Shown here piece by piece: positions 1 to 10,539 of a stretch of DNA of 64,000 nucleotides. Location: NCBI GenBank assembly GCA_037389465.1, contig JAZARR010000082.1, positions 5,816,501 through 5,880,500 of the forward strand, given 5' to 3'. The notes beneath the pieces are model-generated. The model saw only the letters and a list, made by a program, of their open reading frames with translations, was not told the DNA's origin and searched no databases. The position numbers and the translations under genes were made by a program. Positions within the stretch are counted from its first letter, which is position 1, and every line of letters starts with the position of its first letter. The stretch comes from Baylisascaris procyonis. Lineage: Eukaryota; Nematoda; Chromadorea; Rhabditida; Ascarididae.

Positions 1-249
1 TTATATGTATATTTGCCTTTATTATCGTATATAGGACTAATAGATCTTTCAGTGTGATACGGCTGTTCATATTTCTCTATATTTTTGCATCTAAAAGGCG
101 ATCGTTGAACTTATCTCTTGACTCACAACATTTTATTTTTTCCAGTCGTTTCATTCTCTATGGGATTTCGAGTAGTAGTAGTAGATTTTTAATTTTAATA
201 CTCTTATCTACTAGATATTTTATTTTCGTCGTTATTGATATGTCCTCAG

Positions 250-1100
250 TATCTGTATTTATAGTGGAGATGAGAAACGCGTTTTCAAGCGACCACATCC
301 AGCCGAAACTGTCGTTGTCGAAGCAGCTGGTTCAGCTTTCCAAGGTATTTTTGAGTTAGGATATTGTAGACATCAATATGTGTCTTGATTTAAAGCAAAA
401 AGGTTTTCGACTCATAGTTGGGTTTTTTAAAAGGATTCTTTGGTTCTTTTTACCAAATATGGAAGGGCAGAATGGATATTTCAGAATTTGAAGTGAGAAT
501 GTGGGGAAACTCATGAAAAAAACTAGGGCGAGATCGCAGGAAAATGAGGAAAATAGAGAAGGAAGTGTTAAGGATGGATTCAGACTTAATAAGGTTTGCT
601 AGGATGACTTACGACGTCGTTTCACCAAATTATCTCTAGCCTGAAATTTTATTGATGGAAGTGCAGCGAGATGAAATAGAGGCGGTGCAATTTGCGCTCA
701 ACCAAACTCCTTATAGCCAGCAGTTGTGGAGTAGATAATGATGGCTAATTTATAGGTAAAGGCAATTTTCCTCTTTCAAAATCCTTTATAAAGTCGTATC
801 ATTTTGCTGAGAAATGCGGATACCGTACATATCCTACACTTCCCTTGTAAAACTTTTAATCGGTTTACTATACTATAGGTTTTGGTTGAATTATGGATGT
901 TTATACTATGTAGTAGCCTTTAGTGGTATTTCGATAGTGCCTTTACGTGTATTATTTTATATTTTATATACTATTTTATTTGAGATAACATGTCGAGCAC
1001 GCTCACGAGCGCTAGCAGAGAGGTATCATCGGAGGAGACGGCCGCAGTGGAGTCGATAAAGGAGCCGAACTCCTCGTCAGCAGTGCTCACTTCTTCGTGA
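250..1100 (+). CDS. 3' end of an unrecognised protein-coding gene (two terminal exons)
   Basis: Two exons are proposed: 250-344 (acceptor CCTCAG, donor CAAG/GTATTT) and 985-1100 (acceptor TTTGAG, stop TGA at 1098-1100). They join in phase. The joined reading runs from YSGDEKRVFKRPHPAETV through a small-residue stretch to a serine-rich, acidic C terminus ending AVLTSS. Both exons are much richer in GC than the sequence around them, which favours real coding DNA. The upstream exons would lie before the window, so the protein family cannot be judged; I do not recognise the tail. The second exon also contains an in-frame ATG at 990 and would by itself read as a 36-residue ORF. Alternative explanation: two unrelated short open frames. 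The matched phase and the good donor make the two-exon model the better guess. Confidence 0.42.
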
Positions 1101-2360
1101 ATATCTACGTTGTATATAATTGCAGATTTCTTTTTTTTTTTTTTTGCTTATACATCACTTTGCATACTGAGTTTTATGTTGCTTACATCTTGTTATTTCT
1201 CCTCACAACCTTTATTTTTTCAACTTCTCATCGCATCTCCCATCGTTTCCCCCATATTTTCCTACCCTTTTTTTCTTTTTATGGTTTTATCGTTTTATGC
1301 TTATTTTCGTGCACTTGATTCTTCTCTTTGATGTGTTTAATTTCTTTGCAACATATATTCGCATATCCAGAGTTGAGCACTATTACCTCGATAGATCTAT
1401 TTTAAGTTTTTTGAAGCAGTAAGTTTTATAAGGTGAAAGCGTTCCATTGACAAGTGCTAGATTTTACATTTCCTCTGTTCACTCATTGAAAACAAAATTT
1501 TTACTTGTAGGTTTAATTTGTTTAGTTTGCATTAACTGGAGATTTTATCCGCAGAATGGTTATGGCTTCGATTTTATATCCGATATGAGAGAGGATCATG
1601 AGATGATGCTGATATAGTAGCTATCTTTGCATCATAACGAGAAAAGAAGCAATAATATTCCGATGTTGCGTTGAATGAAGGTTTTTTAAAAGGTTTTATG
1701 TGAAAAGAAACATAAGCCATTCGAAATTCGTGGGAATGTCCTATGTTTCTTTTTTTTTCTTAAATTTCTTTTAGTGTTTGCTTGAGGCGTGAAGCTCTCT
1801 TATTCGTTTTCTTTATTGATTATTGTGAGAATCGTTTTCATAATCGTTTACTAATATAATAAAAACAGTTGAGAGAATTTCTGTGTAAATTTTGAAGGTT
1901 GCATATGCATTCACATGTGAACAGTTTTGAATGAACTTTAAAAAATCTGACAAATAATTGCAATATTTCCACATATTTTGCATATTACTTTATTATCCTC
2001 TGAGAACTTAATTCATAAGGAAATAATTTTCAGAAATATTTTTATTATCAGGTATGACTACACTGTTGATAGGGTCTCTATTCTGTTGCATCGGCTAGAG
2101 ATTTCGTTTTTTTTTTTTGTTCACTTTTGATTAGCCTTGCAAGAAAATTCGAACTGTTGTGCGCTTTTTGACTGTGGAAGTGCTGATAGAAGCGGAAGAG
2201 TTATGCGCATTCTACACTCTCTATGACATCAATGGGGGATGTTGGGGAGTGATTGTTAACTCATATCGATGTTACATTCTTCATAACATTCACTCTAGAG
2301 GCTTATTTTCGTAGCTTCTGTCGCTTTAAGTTTTTTTTTTCGCTCTATCTTCCTGTCTTA
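1101..2360. other. AT-rich non-coding stretch, probable 3' UTR and intergenic
   Basis: No open frame here has coding composition. The stretch is T-rich on the + strand, in keeping with the 3' side of the plus-strand gene that ends at 1100. An AATAAAA-like hexamer occurs near 1857 and could be a distal polyadenylation signal. Confidence 0.4.
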
Positions 2361-2373
2361 ATGTGACAGATCC

Positions 2374-2760
2374 TTACCGAAATAAAACATTAAAATCGGG
2401 CATGAGATATCGCAGTGCGCTTCGGAGATTTTAAAAAAGGACATAAAATGGTACCCTCGAAACGCTGCGCCGCTACTTATCGATGAAATTCGACCAGGAG
2501 CATCTGTAGAAACATCGAAATTAGCAAATGGGAGAGGCAAGAGGAACCGTTACGATCATAAACGCTTCATCAAAAGTAAGTTTTTCCCAGAGGCTATAAG
2601 TACGATTTGCCGATCGCGAAGGTAAGCACCGCGGAATGCAAGAAAGATAAACGAAGGTTAGCAATACAGTACGGCATCACCGATGAGCAATTAAAAGAGG
2701 ATGACAAAAGCCGAGTTATACAACTATTCTTGAGAAATATAATGGCGCCGCCATAGATAG
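2374..2760 (+). pseudogene. Coding-like patch in two frames, unrecognised
   Basis: A plus-strand frame is open from about 2386 to the TAA at 2622-2624 and reads through EILKKDIKWYPRNAAPLLID and KRNRYDHKRFIKSKFFPEA. A second frame, from about 2640 to the TAG near 2754, reads KKDKRRLAIQYGITDEQLKE and ends RNIMAPP. A good donor (GAAG/GTAAGC) sits at 2621/2622, but the only acceptors close by give introns under 50 nt and the wrong phase. Composition is richer in GC than the flanks and amino-acid use is protein-like. It may be a decayed gene or transposon fragment, or two exons whose connection I cannot see. No family is recognised. Confidence 0.25.
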
Positions 2761-3065
2761 AGAAGTATCGACATAACCATATTAATGTCACACAACAGTT
2801 CTTGCATTTCATAGAGCCGAGCGACCACTATCACATAACATAATCAACATGCTGAGAATAGTTACCACCAGTTCTCAAGCCTGTAACCAGCGGAAAATGA
2901 AGTAACCGTAGCATGTCTTTCAAAATCTTTGGCGAAAAAAAATACTAAAAGAACAAAAACAGCTTCAAGTTTCCAATGATGTGCATTCTTTATGATGCAT
3001 AATGATGCATAATACACATTCTTCAAATTACAGCTATTCACTTGCGCATACCGCCTCGAAGCTCG

Positions 3066-3133
3066 TGGCGGTGTGGCCTAATGGGTAAGGCGTCCGACTC
3101 CCGGTGGGGGTGGTGCAGGTTCGGCTCGCGCCT
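3066..3133 (+). ncRNA. tRNA-like head of SINE-type element 1 (not a functional tRNA)
   Basis: The sequence has tRNA-like order: A box TGGCCTAATGG, then TAAGGC as in a D arm, then B box GGTTCGGCTC. No paired acceptor stem or normal anticodon arm can be drawn, and the T loop carries G in place of the conserved A. It is best read as the internal pol III promoter of a SINE. No canonical tRNA gene was found anywhere in the window. Confidence 0.6.
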
Positions 3134-4452
3134 ACGTCTGCAGGACTTTTCTAAGATTTGTGGAATTTCACGCTCGATTTCCAATCAGACTCGAAACCCC
3201 CTCTAGTAGTGAGGGACTTAGTTCCTTAATAGGCTCAGCTGGGTTGTAATGACTAAAGTTTAGTGCTATCAAACAGCACTCAGGTTCGATCCCCGCCTGC
3301 GTCACGAAGAGTTTTCTAAGATTTGTGGAATTTCGAGCTCGATTCTCAATCAGACTCGAAACCTCCTCTAGTCATGAAGAACTTAGCTCCTTAATAGGCT
3401 GAGCTGGGTTGTAATGACTAAAGTTTAGTGCTATCAAACAGCACTCAGGTTCGATCCCCGCCTGCGTCACGAAGAGTTTTCTAAGATTTGTGGAATTTCG
3501 AGCTCGATTCTCAATCAGACTCGAAACCTCCTCTAGTCATGAAGAACTTAGCTCCTTAATAGGCTGAGCTGGGTTGTAATGACTAAAGTTGAGTGCTATC
3601 AAACAGCACTCAGGTTCGATCCCCGCCTGCGTCACGAAGAGTTTTCTAAGATTTGTGGAATTTCGAGCTCGATTCTCAATCAGACTCGAAACCTCCTCCA
3701 GTCATGAAGAACTTAGCTCCTTAATAGGCTGAGCTGGGTTGTAATGACTAAAGTTTAGTGCTATCAAACAGCACTCAGGTTCGATCCCCGCCTGCGTCAC
3801 GAAGAGTTTTCTAAGATTTGTGGAATTTCGAGCTCGATTCTCAATCAGACTCGAAACCTCCTCTAGTCATGAAGAACTTAGCTCCTTAATAGGCTGAGCT
3901 GGGTTGTAATGACTAAAGTTGAGTGCTATCAAACAGCACTCAGGTTCGATCCCCGCCTGCGTCACGAAGAGTTTTCTAAGATTTGTGGAATTTCGAGCTC
4001 GATTCTCAATCAGACTCGAAACCTCCTCTAGTCATGAAGAACTTAGCTCCTTAATAGGCTGAGCTGGGTTGTAATGACTAAAGTTGAGTGCTATCAAACA
4101 GCACTCAGGTTCGATCCCCGCCTGCGTCACGAAGAGTTTTCTAAGATTTGTGGAATTTCGAGCTCGATTCTCAATCAGACTCGAAACCTCCTCTAGTCAT
4201 GAAGAACTTAGCTCCTTAATAGGCTGAGCTGGGTTGTAATGACTAAAGTTGAGTGCTATCAAACAGCACTCAGGTTCGATCCCCGCCTGCGTCACGAAGA
4301 GTTTTCTAAGATTTGTGGAATTTCGAGCTCGATTCTCAATCAGACTCGAAACCTCCTCTAGTCATGAAGAACTTAGCTCCTTAATAGGCTGAGCTGGGTT
4401 GTAATGACTAAAGTTGAGTGCTATCAAACAGCACTCAGGTTCGATCCCCGCC

Positions 4453-4455
<3 letters not shown>

Positions 4456-4515
<60 letters not shown>
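4456..4515. repeat. (TA)n microsatellite at the 3' end of element 1
   Basis: About 30 TA dinucleotides begin exactly where a ninth 165-bp unit would start. They therefore look like the simple-repeat tail of the element. Confidence 0.95.
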
Positions 4516-4517
<2 letters not shown>

Positions 4518-4584
4518 TTCAAGGAATCTGAAGCAAATTAGCGATGCGTTGCTATCCGGACAGTTTTCGAATAGACTGACATCG

Positions 4585-4590
4585 TTTATT
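4585..4590 (-). terminator. Candidate polyadenylation signal of the carboxypeptidase gene
   Basis: AATAAA on the minus strand, about 90 nt beyond the carboxypeptidase stop codon. It is the first canonical hexamer met on that side. Confidence 0.5.
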
Positions 4591-4679
4591 GGACAATGTT
4601 TTCATATGCGAATCTAATACGCATAATTCATTAATAATATGGACAAACTTCATTCACATGGAGCGTCCGATTTTCTGTT

Positions 4680-7600
4680 TTATCTTATGACATACTTCAA
4701 CACTTCATAGATGCCAGACCATGTTTCCGATGAACCTGGCACGATTTCCTCAGGTGATATGATGAAGCCGAGCACTCTGCAAACATGTGCATTCAATATC
4801 GGAAAAGAAATAGAATATGCAATGGTGCCCCAACAGTGAGAAAAGTTGATGTTTCGAAATGCATGGAAAACAACATATGCGGAAATGGAAGGATGTGTTG
4901 AATGTATGGGAAAAATGTACAAAAAACAGAAAAATGAAAAAAAAAGAAAACAAAGATGTCTTTTCAAACTGCTGACGCCTTTCACTGGGTTCTTCCTTCC
5001 ACTGCGATCGTAAACTATCTCTTCCATCTTCCATCTCTTTCATCCCCGCCTCCCTTTGCCCAGCTTGCTGTTAGATAATGTATGCTTTCAAAGTGAATTC
5101 AATAGAAATCAATAGGTATGGGATATGAGTCGGCGAAACGAGTTCCTATATAAAGAATAGTACGACGAACACATTTCTTGGAGGACGCAGTTCCAGAGTG
5201 AAAGATAAAGGCACTTTCACAACTCCTGTTGCATAGTCGATCGTTGAACCAGATGCTGGATAGATTATTTCTGCAGTGGAACCCCAATGGAAATCTTCGT
5301 GATTGGTATTATTAATGGCGACCGTTGCATTTGTCGCTACCATTTTCTGCAATTCATATAGTTTCTATGTCACTCACAAATGTCGATAAAGATGTTGAAA
5401 GAAATTTCCGCATCCCCATATATACAACTCAGATTCGGCTGAACATTAGTTTATCAAGCCAGTAATTACTCAACAGAGAAAATAGAGCAAAAGCCGTCCG
5501 TCAAGTTTTTGCGCTTGTATCGCAAAATCGTATTTGAGATTATGATGCTAACTTTCAACGCAATCTTCTTGTGCTCTAAGCGCGTTGCCCAATGAAAGAA
5601 TTTAGGACAGTCGAATAAGTGCATCAAGCAAACAATTGAAAAACAACCAGAAGCATAAAGGATTTAAAATAAGTATTTCAGTGGAAATTTCCTTAGTTCA
5701 TGTAAAATATTCATATTGCCTATTTCATTCGATGTTAAGAATAATAGTTGCCAAACTTCAGTTGCGGACAATCAATAGCACACCAGTTCTTCAATGTTGG
5801 GCGGATACGTCACAGCATATGAATACGGATAGGTGAAATATTCGCCATAGGTATGCACATCGAAATAAGCTGCCAACTTTGTTGACTGTTGCTGCATAAA
5901 ATCTGCGATTGCTTTTACTTCTGGTTCAGACATAGGGCTAGGACCGCAGTACGTTTCGGTGCATGGATCCTGGGAGCAGCCCGATTCTGAAAACATTAGC
6001 CGAAGGTGAGTGTTGCTTGATCGTTCTCATTCATTCAATTCCCTCTGTGATCTCCCATTCTAATATGCTAGATCACGAAGAAATCGACGAAAATGGGTGA
6101 TTATTAGTTTTTAGCCCTAATTGTTTCCCCAGTTAAACCAATAGTGATGTTGAAAATAGGTGGTCCATCGATTCACACTTGCTGGTATGATGAAAATTTG
6201 AGGCCCTATTCAGACTGCATTCATCTGGGAACCCATCGCAGCTTCCCTCAAGTGCACAAATAAAGAATTATGAGCCTAAAGAAATTAATTATTCAGAAAG
6301 GAGGAACCCCCTATCATGGGTCTAATGTCTGTCATTAGAGACGGGTAAACATCCACTTTTTGATGGAAAATTGGTAGTTCTATAAAAAAAATTTTATTGG
6401 GAAATGCCTAGCTATTTAGTTTCCCAAATTTATTAAAGCATATAAGGAACACTTTCTCTGATAATACGGTAGACAGAGGAATATTACGCAATCGAATGCA
6501 AAGCTGATATCGAAGTATGTCAAGTAGAATGATGGTAAAGATTTATGAGAATATAACATTTCATCACGCAAAGAGGAGGAATTTCTAATGCTATTCCGAT
6601 GATTTTATGCATTAAATCGATTTTCCTTTCATAACGTTCGAGAATTTCTACAACAATCCCAATGTAACACCTAAGAATGCGTACAAAATAATTGGAGAGA
6701 GCTGTAAATGTTGAGCAATTGTATCAATGCTGATACCATAGACTGATCAAGGATGTATCCTCAATGTTCTTGTCAATGCAGCGAAGGAAATGCTGGGTAA
6801 ATGATTATTTTTCACGATTTGCAGCTTTCTAGTGCATTTTTCGGAGATCTCTTGACGCATTATCATTAAGGTATCATAGCGCAGAGCTAAAACCGATTTT
6901 ACCAGGAAGTTTTAAGCAGTTAAATATGATTCAAATAACTGAGCGGAAGCAACACCATGAAGCAACACTACCTTTGAGCAAGAAGAAGTGGTGACATAAT
7001 CAGTTCTATGTTGGAAAATTTCAAGATGTTAAAGTTGTTCACCTCGCCAGTGAAACGGAAAGTTCCTGTTTGGATCCACTCCGTAACATCGACGTTCACC
7101 TCGAGGTCCACTTCTCGTCTTGCGCCATTTACGATCACGCTCCCATGAGTATACATAGCCATCTGGATTTGCCACCGGCAAAATGTATACGTCGAGACTC
7201 ACCAATAGCTGCTGATATGAACGTTGATTCTCAGTTAGCTGAAAACTTCAATGTAATACCTTAGCTAGAAGAGCACGGAATCTGCTTTATGAGGCTTTAG
7301 TGAACCGGCAACCAATAAATAGAAGCTAGTTTCGCTCCTGCTGTCAATTCGGGATATACAGCTGTCGCTGGGAACAAATTTGGACCTTTCGTTCTGAAGT
7401 GAACGCGTAATGTTTAAGTATACTTTCATCTGAAATTTGGCATGTTTTTAATATCCCATGATGTTTTTCTAAACGAAAGAATATCGTTCATTAGCCTTCT
7501 CAATACCGTGTTATGAATCTTTGCATTGAGACAAGATATGTTTCCAAAGTTTTGCTAGTCCCATCGCACTTCTATTCCCCCTCTAAAAAGGTTCTGATAA

Positions 7601-10357
7601 ATTCTTATAATCGCTGAAATTTCGAGCCGAGGATTTTTTTCTAAGTTGATTAGACCAATCACTCCACTATAAACATCCGAAACAAGCAAGTAGCACTGTA
7701 TTTCGCTCAAACTTCATATCGATATCTTCCCACCTACCTGTTTGATAATGAAAAGCATTGCTGCACAGCCTAACCACTCTCGAGCGTGTATGCATCCGTT
7801 CATAAATGTTACTCGTTTTGGAGTTCGACTGGGTAGACCAATCTGTAATTGAAACGAAACCGTCATTTGCGGCCGAGAGACATAAAGGAAAGATGCTAGT
7901 GATACGACAATGGTATTAATTCTTTTAAAAAGACGTCAATATCGCATTTCCGACGGAATTCATTAAAGAAGTCGAAAAAATATGGCGATCGAACTCAGAT
8001 GAAATTACTGATGAATAGTTGCACACAACCACGTTTTAAGAAAATAACCATGAATCACAAGCTCCTTTTTGTGTTAGTGATCGAACATTTTTACCTTTAT
8101 TGCTGTAAGCGGTCGTTTTTGGGTGGACATACCCAGCTGAATCAGTTGAGTACTGCCTTTATATTTCTTGGATACTGATTTCAAGTAGGCTTGAATCTGA
8201 AATATCTGAATTTGAAACTGAAATAACAAGGAAAATTCAAGGGACTATTCTCGTTGGGAATTGGCAAAGGGTTCGACTTCATAATCTATAGAAATTGCGA
8301 ACGACTGAGGATTGCTAGCTAAGGGAATAATGATTGCCGGTCAATCGAAGGCGTGGTCAGATAATCTGTATGTGATCTGTATCTGCAAAAAAAAAAAAAA
8401 AAAAATGCTTCGGAGTACAAAAAGGCCAATAACGATGATGTCTTGGCTGCATTTTAGAGATGAAAACTCAAAACACTCCACTAGAGTTCTATCCTTTGGT
8501 GACAAAAGGAAATGTAAGGTCTCTATTTCAATAAATTCCTAATTTTTCTATCGGAACAATAAGTGAATTTTTGCGATGACACAGATATATTATTTTATGC
8601 GGTAGCCACTTAGGCTTTAAGCTCATTCATCAAATTTCAGCTCAACTGTTTGCTTCTTACAGTTCATTGAAAGTAGTGGAAAAAGATGTCGCAAAAGTTG
8701 ACCTGATAGAAGACGTTCACGCGGCATCATTTACCAAATAATTTCATCATACGGCAACAAAAGGATTAAGCAAATGTAGTGTCTATCGTTTTCTTTGCAG
8801 AAAAAAGGTGAATGTTTTAATAGATTTAACTGATCGTTCGAATTTTCTAGTAAATATTTTCCAATTCAATGGTTACAAGATTCAGTCGTCAAAGAAAATT
8901 TCCTCCAACGATTACGATCATCACGGAAGCTGTCGAAACAATCTTCGATCTACAAATTCATGACAGCCGCAAAGTATAAATGGCAAGTCATCGCACCTTT
9001 TATAATACCTGCAGTGAAACTCTATGATAATTACGTTATCAAGAAAATATATGTACAAACGCTGCGCTTCATCGAAAGATTCAGAGGTTCTCCCCTTGGG
9101 CATAAATACGTGTGTATGCCTATACGTATAGAATGTCTACATTATTACTGTTCTCGCGTTAAGAATATCAGTTCCACTGAACAGCAGTTTTGCAAATATT
9201 TTTCTTTCTTTCGTTGATCGTGCCCACATACTTCCATATCTTTTCTCACTTCTGAATGTTGAAATGAAGGGAAAGTAAACAAACCAACTGGACAATTTGG
9301 GTGCAAAAAAATATCTCTAGATTCAACCAACCTCATCAAAGTCATGAAATTCTTCCATAGTGAGTTTCTTAGGATCGTCGCCGTCTCGAAATATTCGGCG
9401 CGTTCGTCTTTTCTCGGCATCACGCTCGATTATTCTTCATAACGGAAAGAAATATACCGCTTCACTGATATAGATTTCATTGTATCTATTAGTTAGCAGT
9501 CAAAACATAAACACTCATCAAAACTGGATACTGTATTTCATTGTTTGAAAAATGTTTCCCATTTATATGGAATTTATTGAACGGAAACATTGTGCAATTG
9601 AAACTGAATTATTCGTAATGAAATAGATTTGCATAATCGATTCGAAACGACGTCGAGGATTTAGTAGATCACTGATTTTTTTTGCTGCTTTATTAGAAAT
9701 TAATTAGTAAGAATTAAAAAGGGAAAATTAATGATGACAGCTGAGATGAAAGTGCTACTTTGAGAGATTCGTAGCAACCACTGTATAAGTTAGCCCATGC
9801 TTCTTGAGGTAACTTCCGACCTCGTGGTGACGCTTAGGACCGACTGCTATGTCAGCAAAAGTAAGTCCGTTTGCTGGGCTCTTCCAAAGATCGACATCAC
9901 ATTCGGGAGGATTCTCGAGCTTTTGCGCTAATTGAACATCGGCAGGTTTCGGCAGTTTGACCCTCAACATTTGGTACCTAAAAATCCATTAGTAGACAGC
10001 AGTGTGCTCTGAATTGAAAATATCATATGTAGTTATTTTTGACTTCTTCACGACGAATAGACTGAAATATTGGACTATAGTAGATCTATTGGTAAAGTCG
10101 AACATAATAGTTGCGAACAACATTGAAAACAGAACTCATTCCACCAACAATTGAGATCGGCAAAACTTTCTATTCTTCTAAGTTCCGAAAAAATTGAACC
10201 TCAAGCTATGTGTTCAGCCATTACCGAATGCATTTTACTTAGAAACTAAAATTGGCTATCGTTCATTAACATACCCTTCGAATTGACTGCGAGTGCCGAC
10301 ATCTCTTTGCGATGAAGCAAAAGCAACCAATAGAATCAGAAATGTGTATTGCTTCAT
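4680..10357 (-). CDS. Secreted M14A zinc metallocarboxypeptidase zymogen
   Basis: Nine exons join in phase: 10275-10357, 9759-9977, 9332-9434, 8095-8196, 7738-7842, 7043-7238, 5784-5986, 5171-5346 and 4680-4776, giving 427 residues. The start gives a signal peptide (MKQYTFLILLVAFASSQ). A prosegment covers roughly 28-108, followed by a basic activation site, EKRRTRR, at about 108-114. The catalytic domain has the full M14A set: zinc ligands H188 and E191 (CIHAREW) and H314 (DVHTYGE); substrate-binding R243 (KWRKTRS), N261 and R262 (DPNRNF) and Y366 (IYPASG); general base E389 (FTLELR). Residue I373 matches Ile255 of bovine carboxypeptidase A, so A-type preference for hydrophobic C-terminal residues is inferred. 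The enzyme should remove C-terminal residues from peptides outside the cell after prosegment cleavage. The 5171 donor (GT/GTTCGT) is the weakest splice call; everything else is well supported. Confidence 0.93.
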
Positions 10358-10539
10358 GAGTGAAGCAATGAGTGGACACTGCATTACACTATCCCATTTC
10401 TCGATATTTATGAGGTATTGATGCAGTTTGCAGCCTAATGTTCTGTTCAGAGAATAGAAATGTGCAGATAATTGGATCAAACGTGTACTCGTTTTATTAT
10501 ATGTTATTTTGCCTGCACGAATAACGAACATCAGGGCAG

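Larger units (their letters stand above)
2972..4515 (+). repeat. tRNA-derived SINE-like element 1 with eight 165-bp units
   Basis: The element starts with a leader shared with two other copies in the window (consensus TAGCACACATTCTTCAAA, then AGCTATTCA). A tRNA-like head follows at about 3066-3133, with A box TGGCCTAATGG at 3074-3084 and B-box-like GGTTCGGCTC at 3119-3128. Eight tandem units follow, starting at 3135, 3301, 3466, 3631, 3796, 3961, 4126 and 4291; the period is 165 bp and the units are nearly identical. Each unit ends in a hairpin (stem GAGTGCT or TAGTGCT with AGCACTC, loop ATCAAAC) followed at once by AGGTTCGATCCCCGCC, a B-box match. An A-box-like AGGCTGAGCTGG lies 52 bp before that B box. 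The array stops at 4454 and runs straight into a (TA)n tract, 4456-4515. Confidence 0.8.

Noticed and set aside
3135..4454. CRISPR-like regular array
   Set aside because: Units are contiguous 165-bp repeats with no unique spacers, in a eukaryotic genome, and they carry tRNA-like boxes.
7261..7440. An extra carboxypeptidase exon between the HAREW and NPDGY exons
   Set aside because: The exons at 7738-7842 and 7043-7238 join in phase and align continuously with the family; no insert is needed.
8960..9423. ORFs on both strands at 8921-9423 as separate genes
   Set aside because: They overlap or shadow the carboxypeptidase exon at 9332-9434, which reads in another frame.
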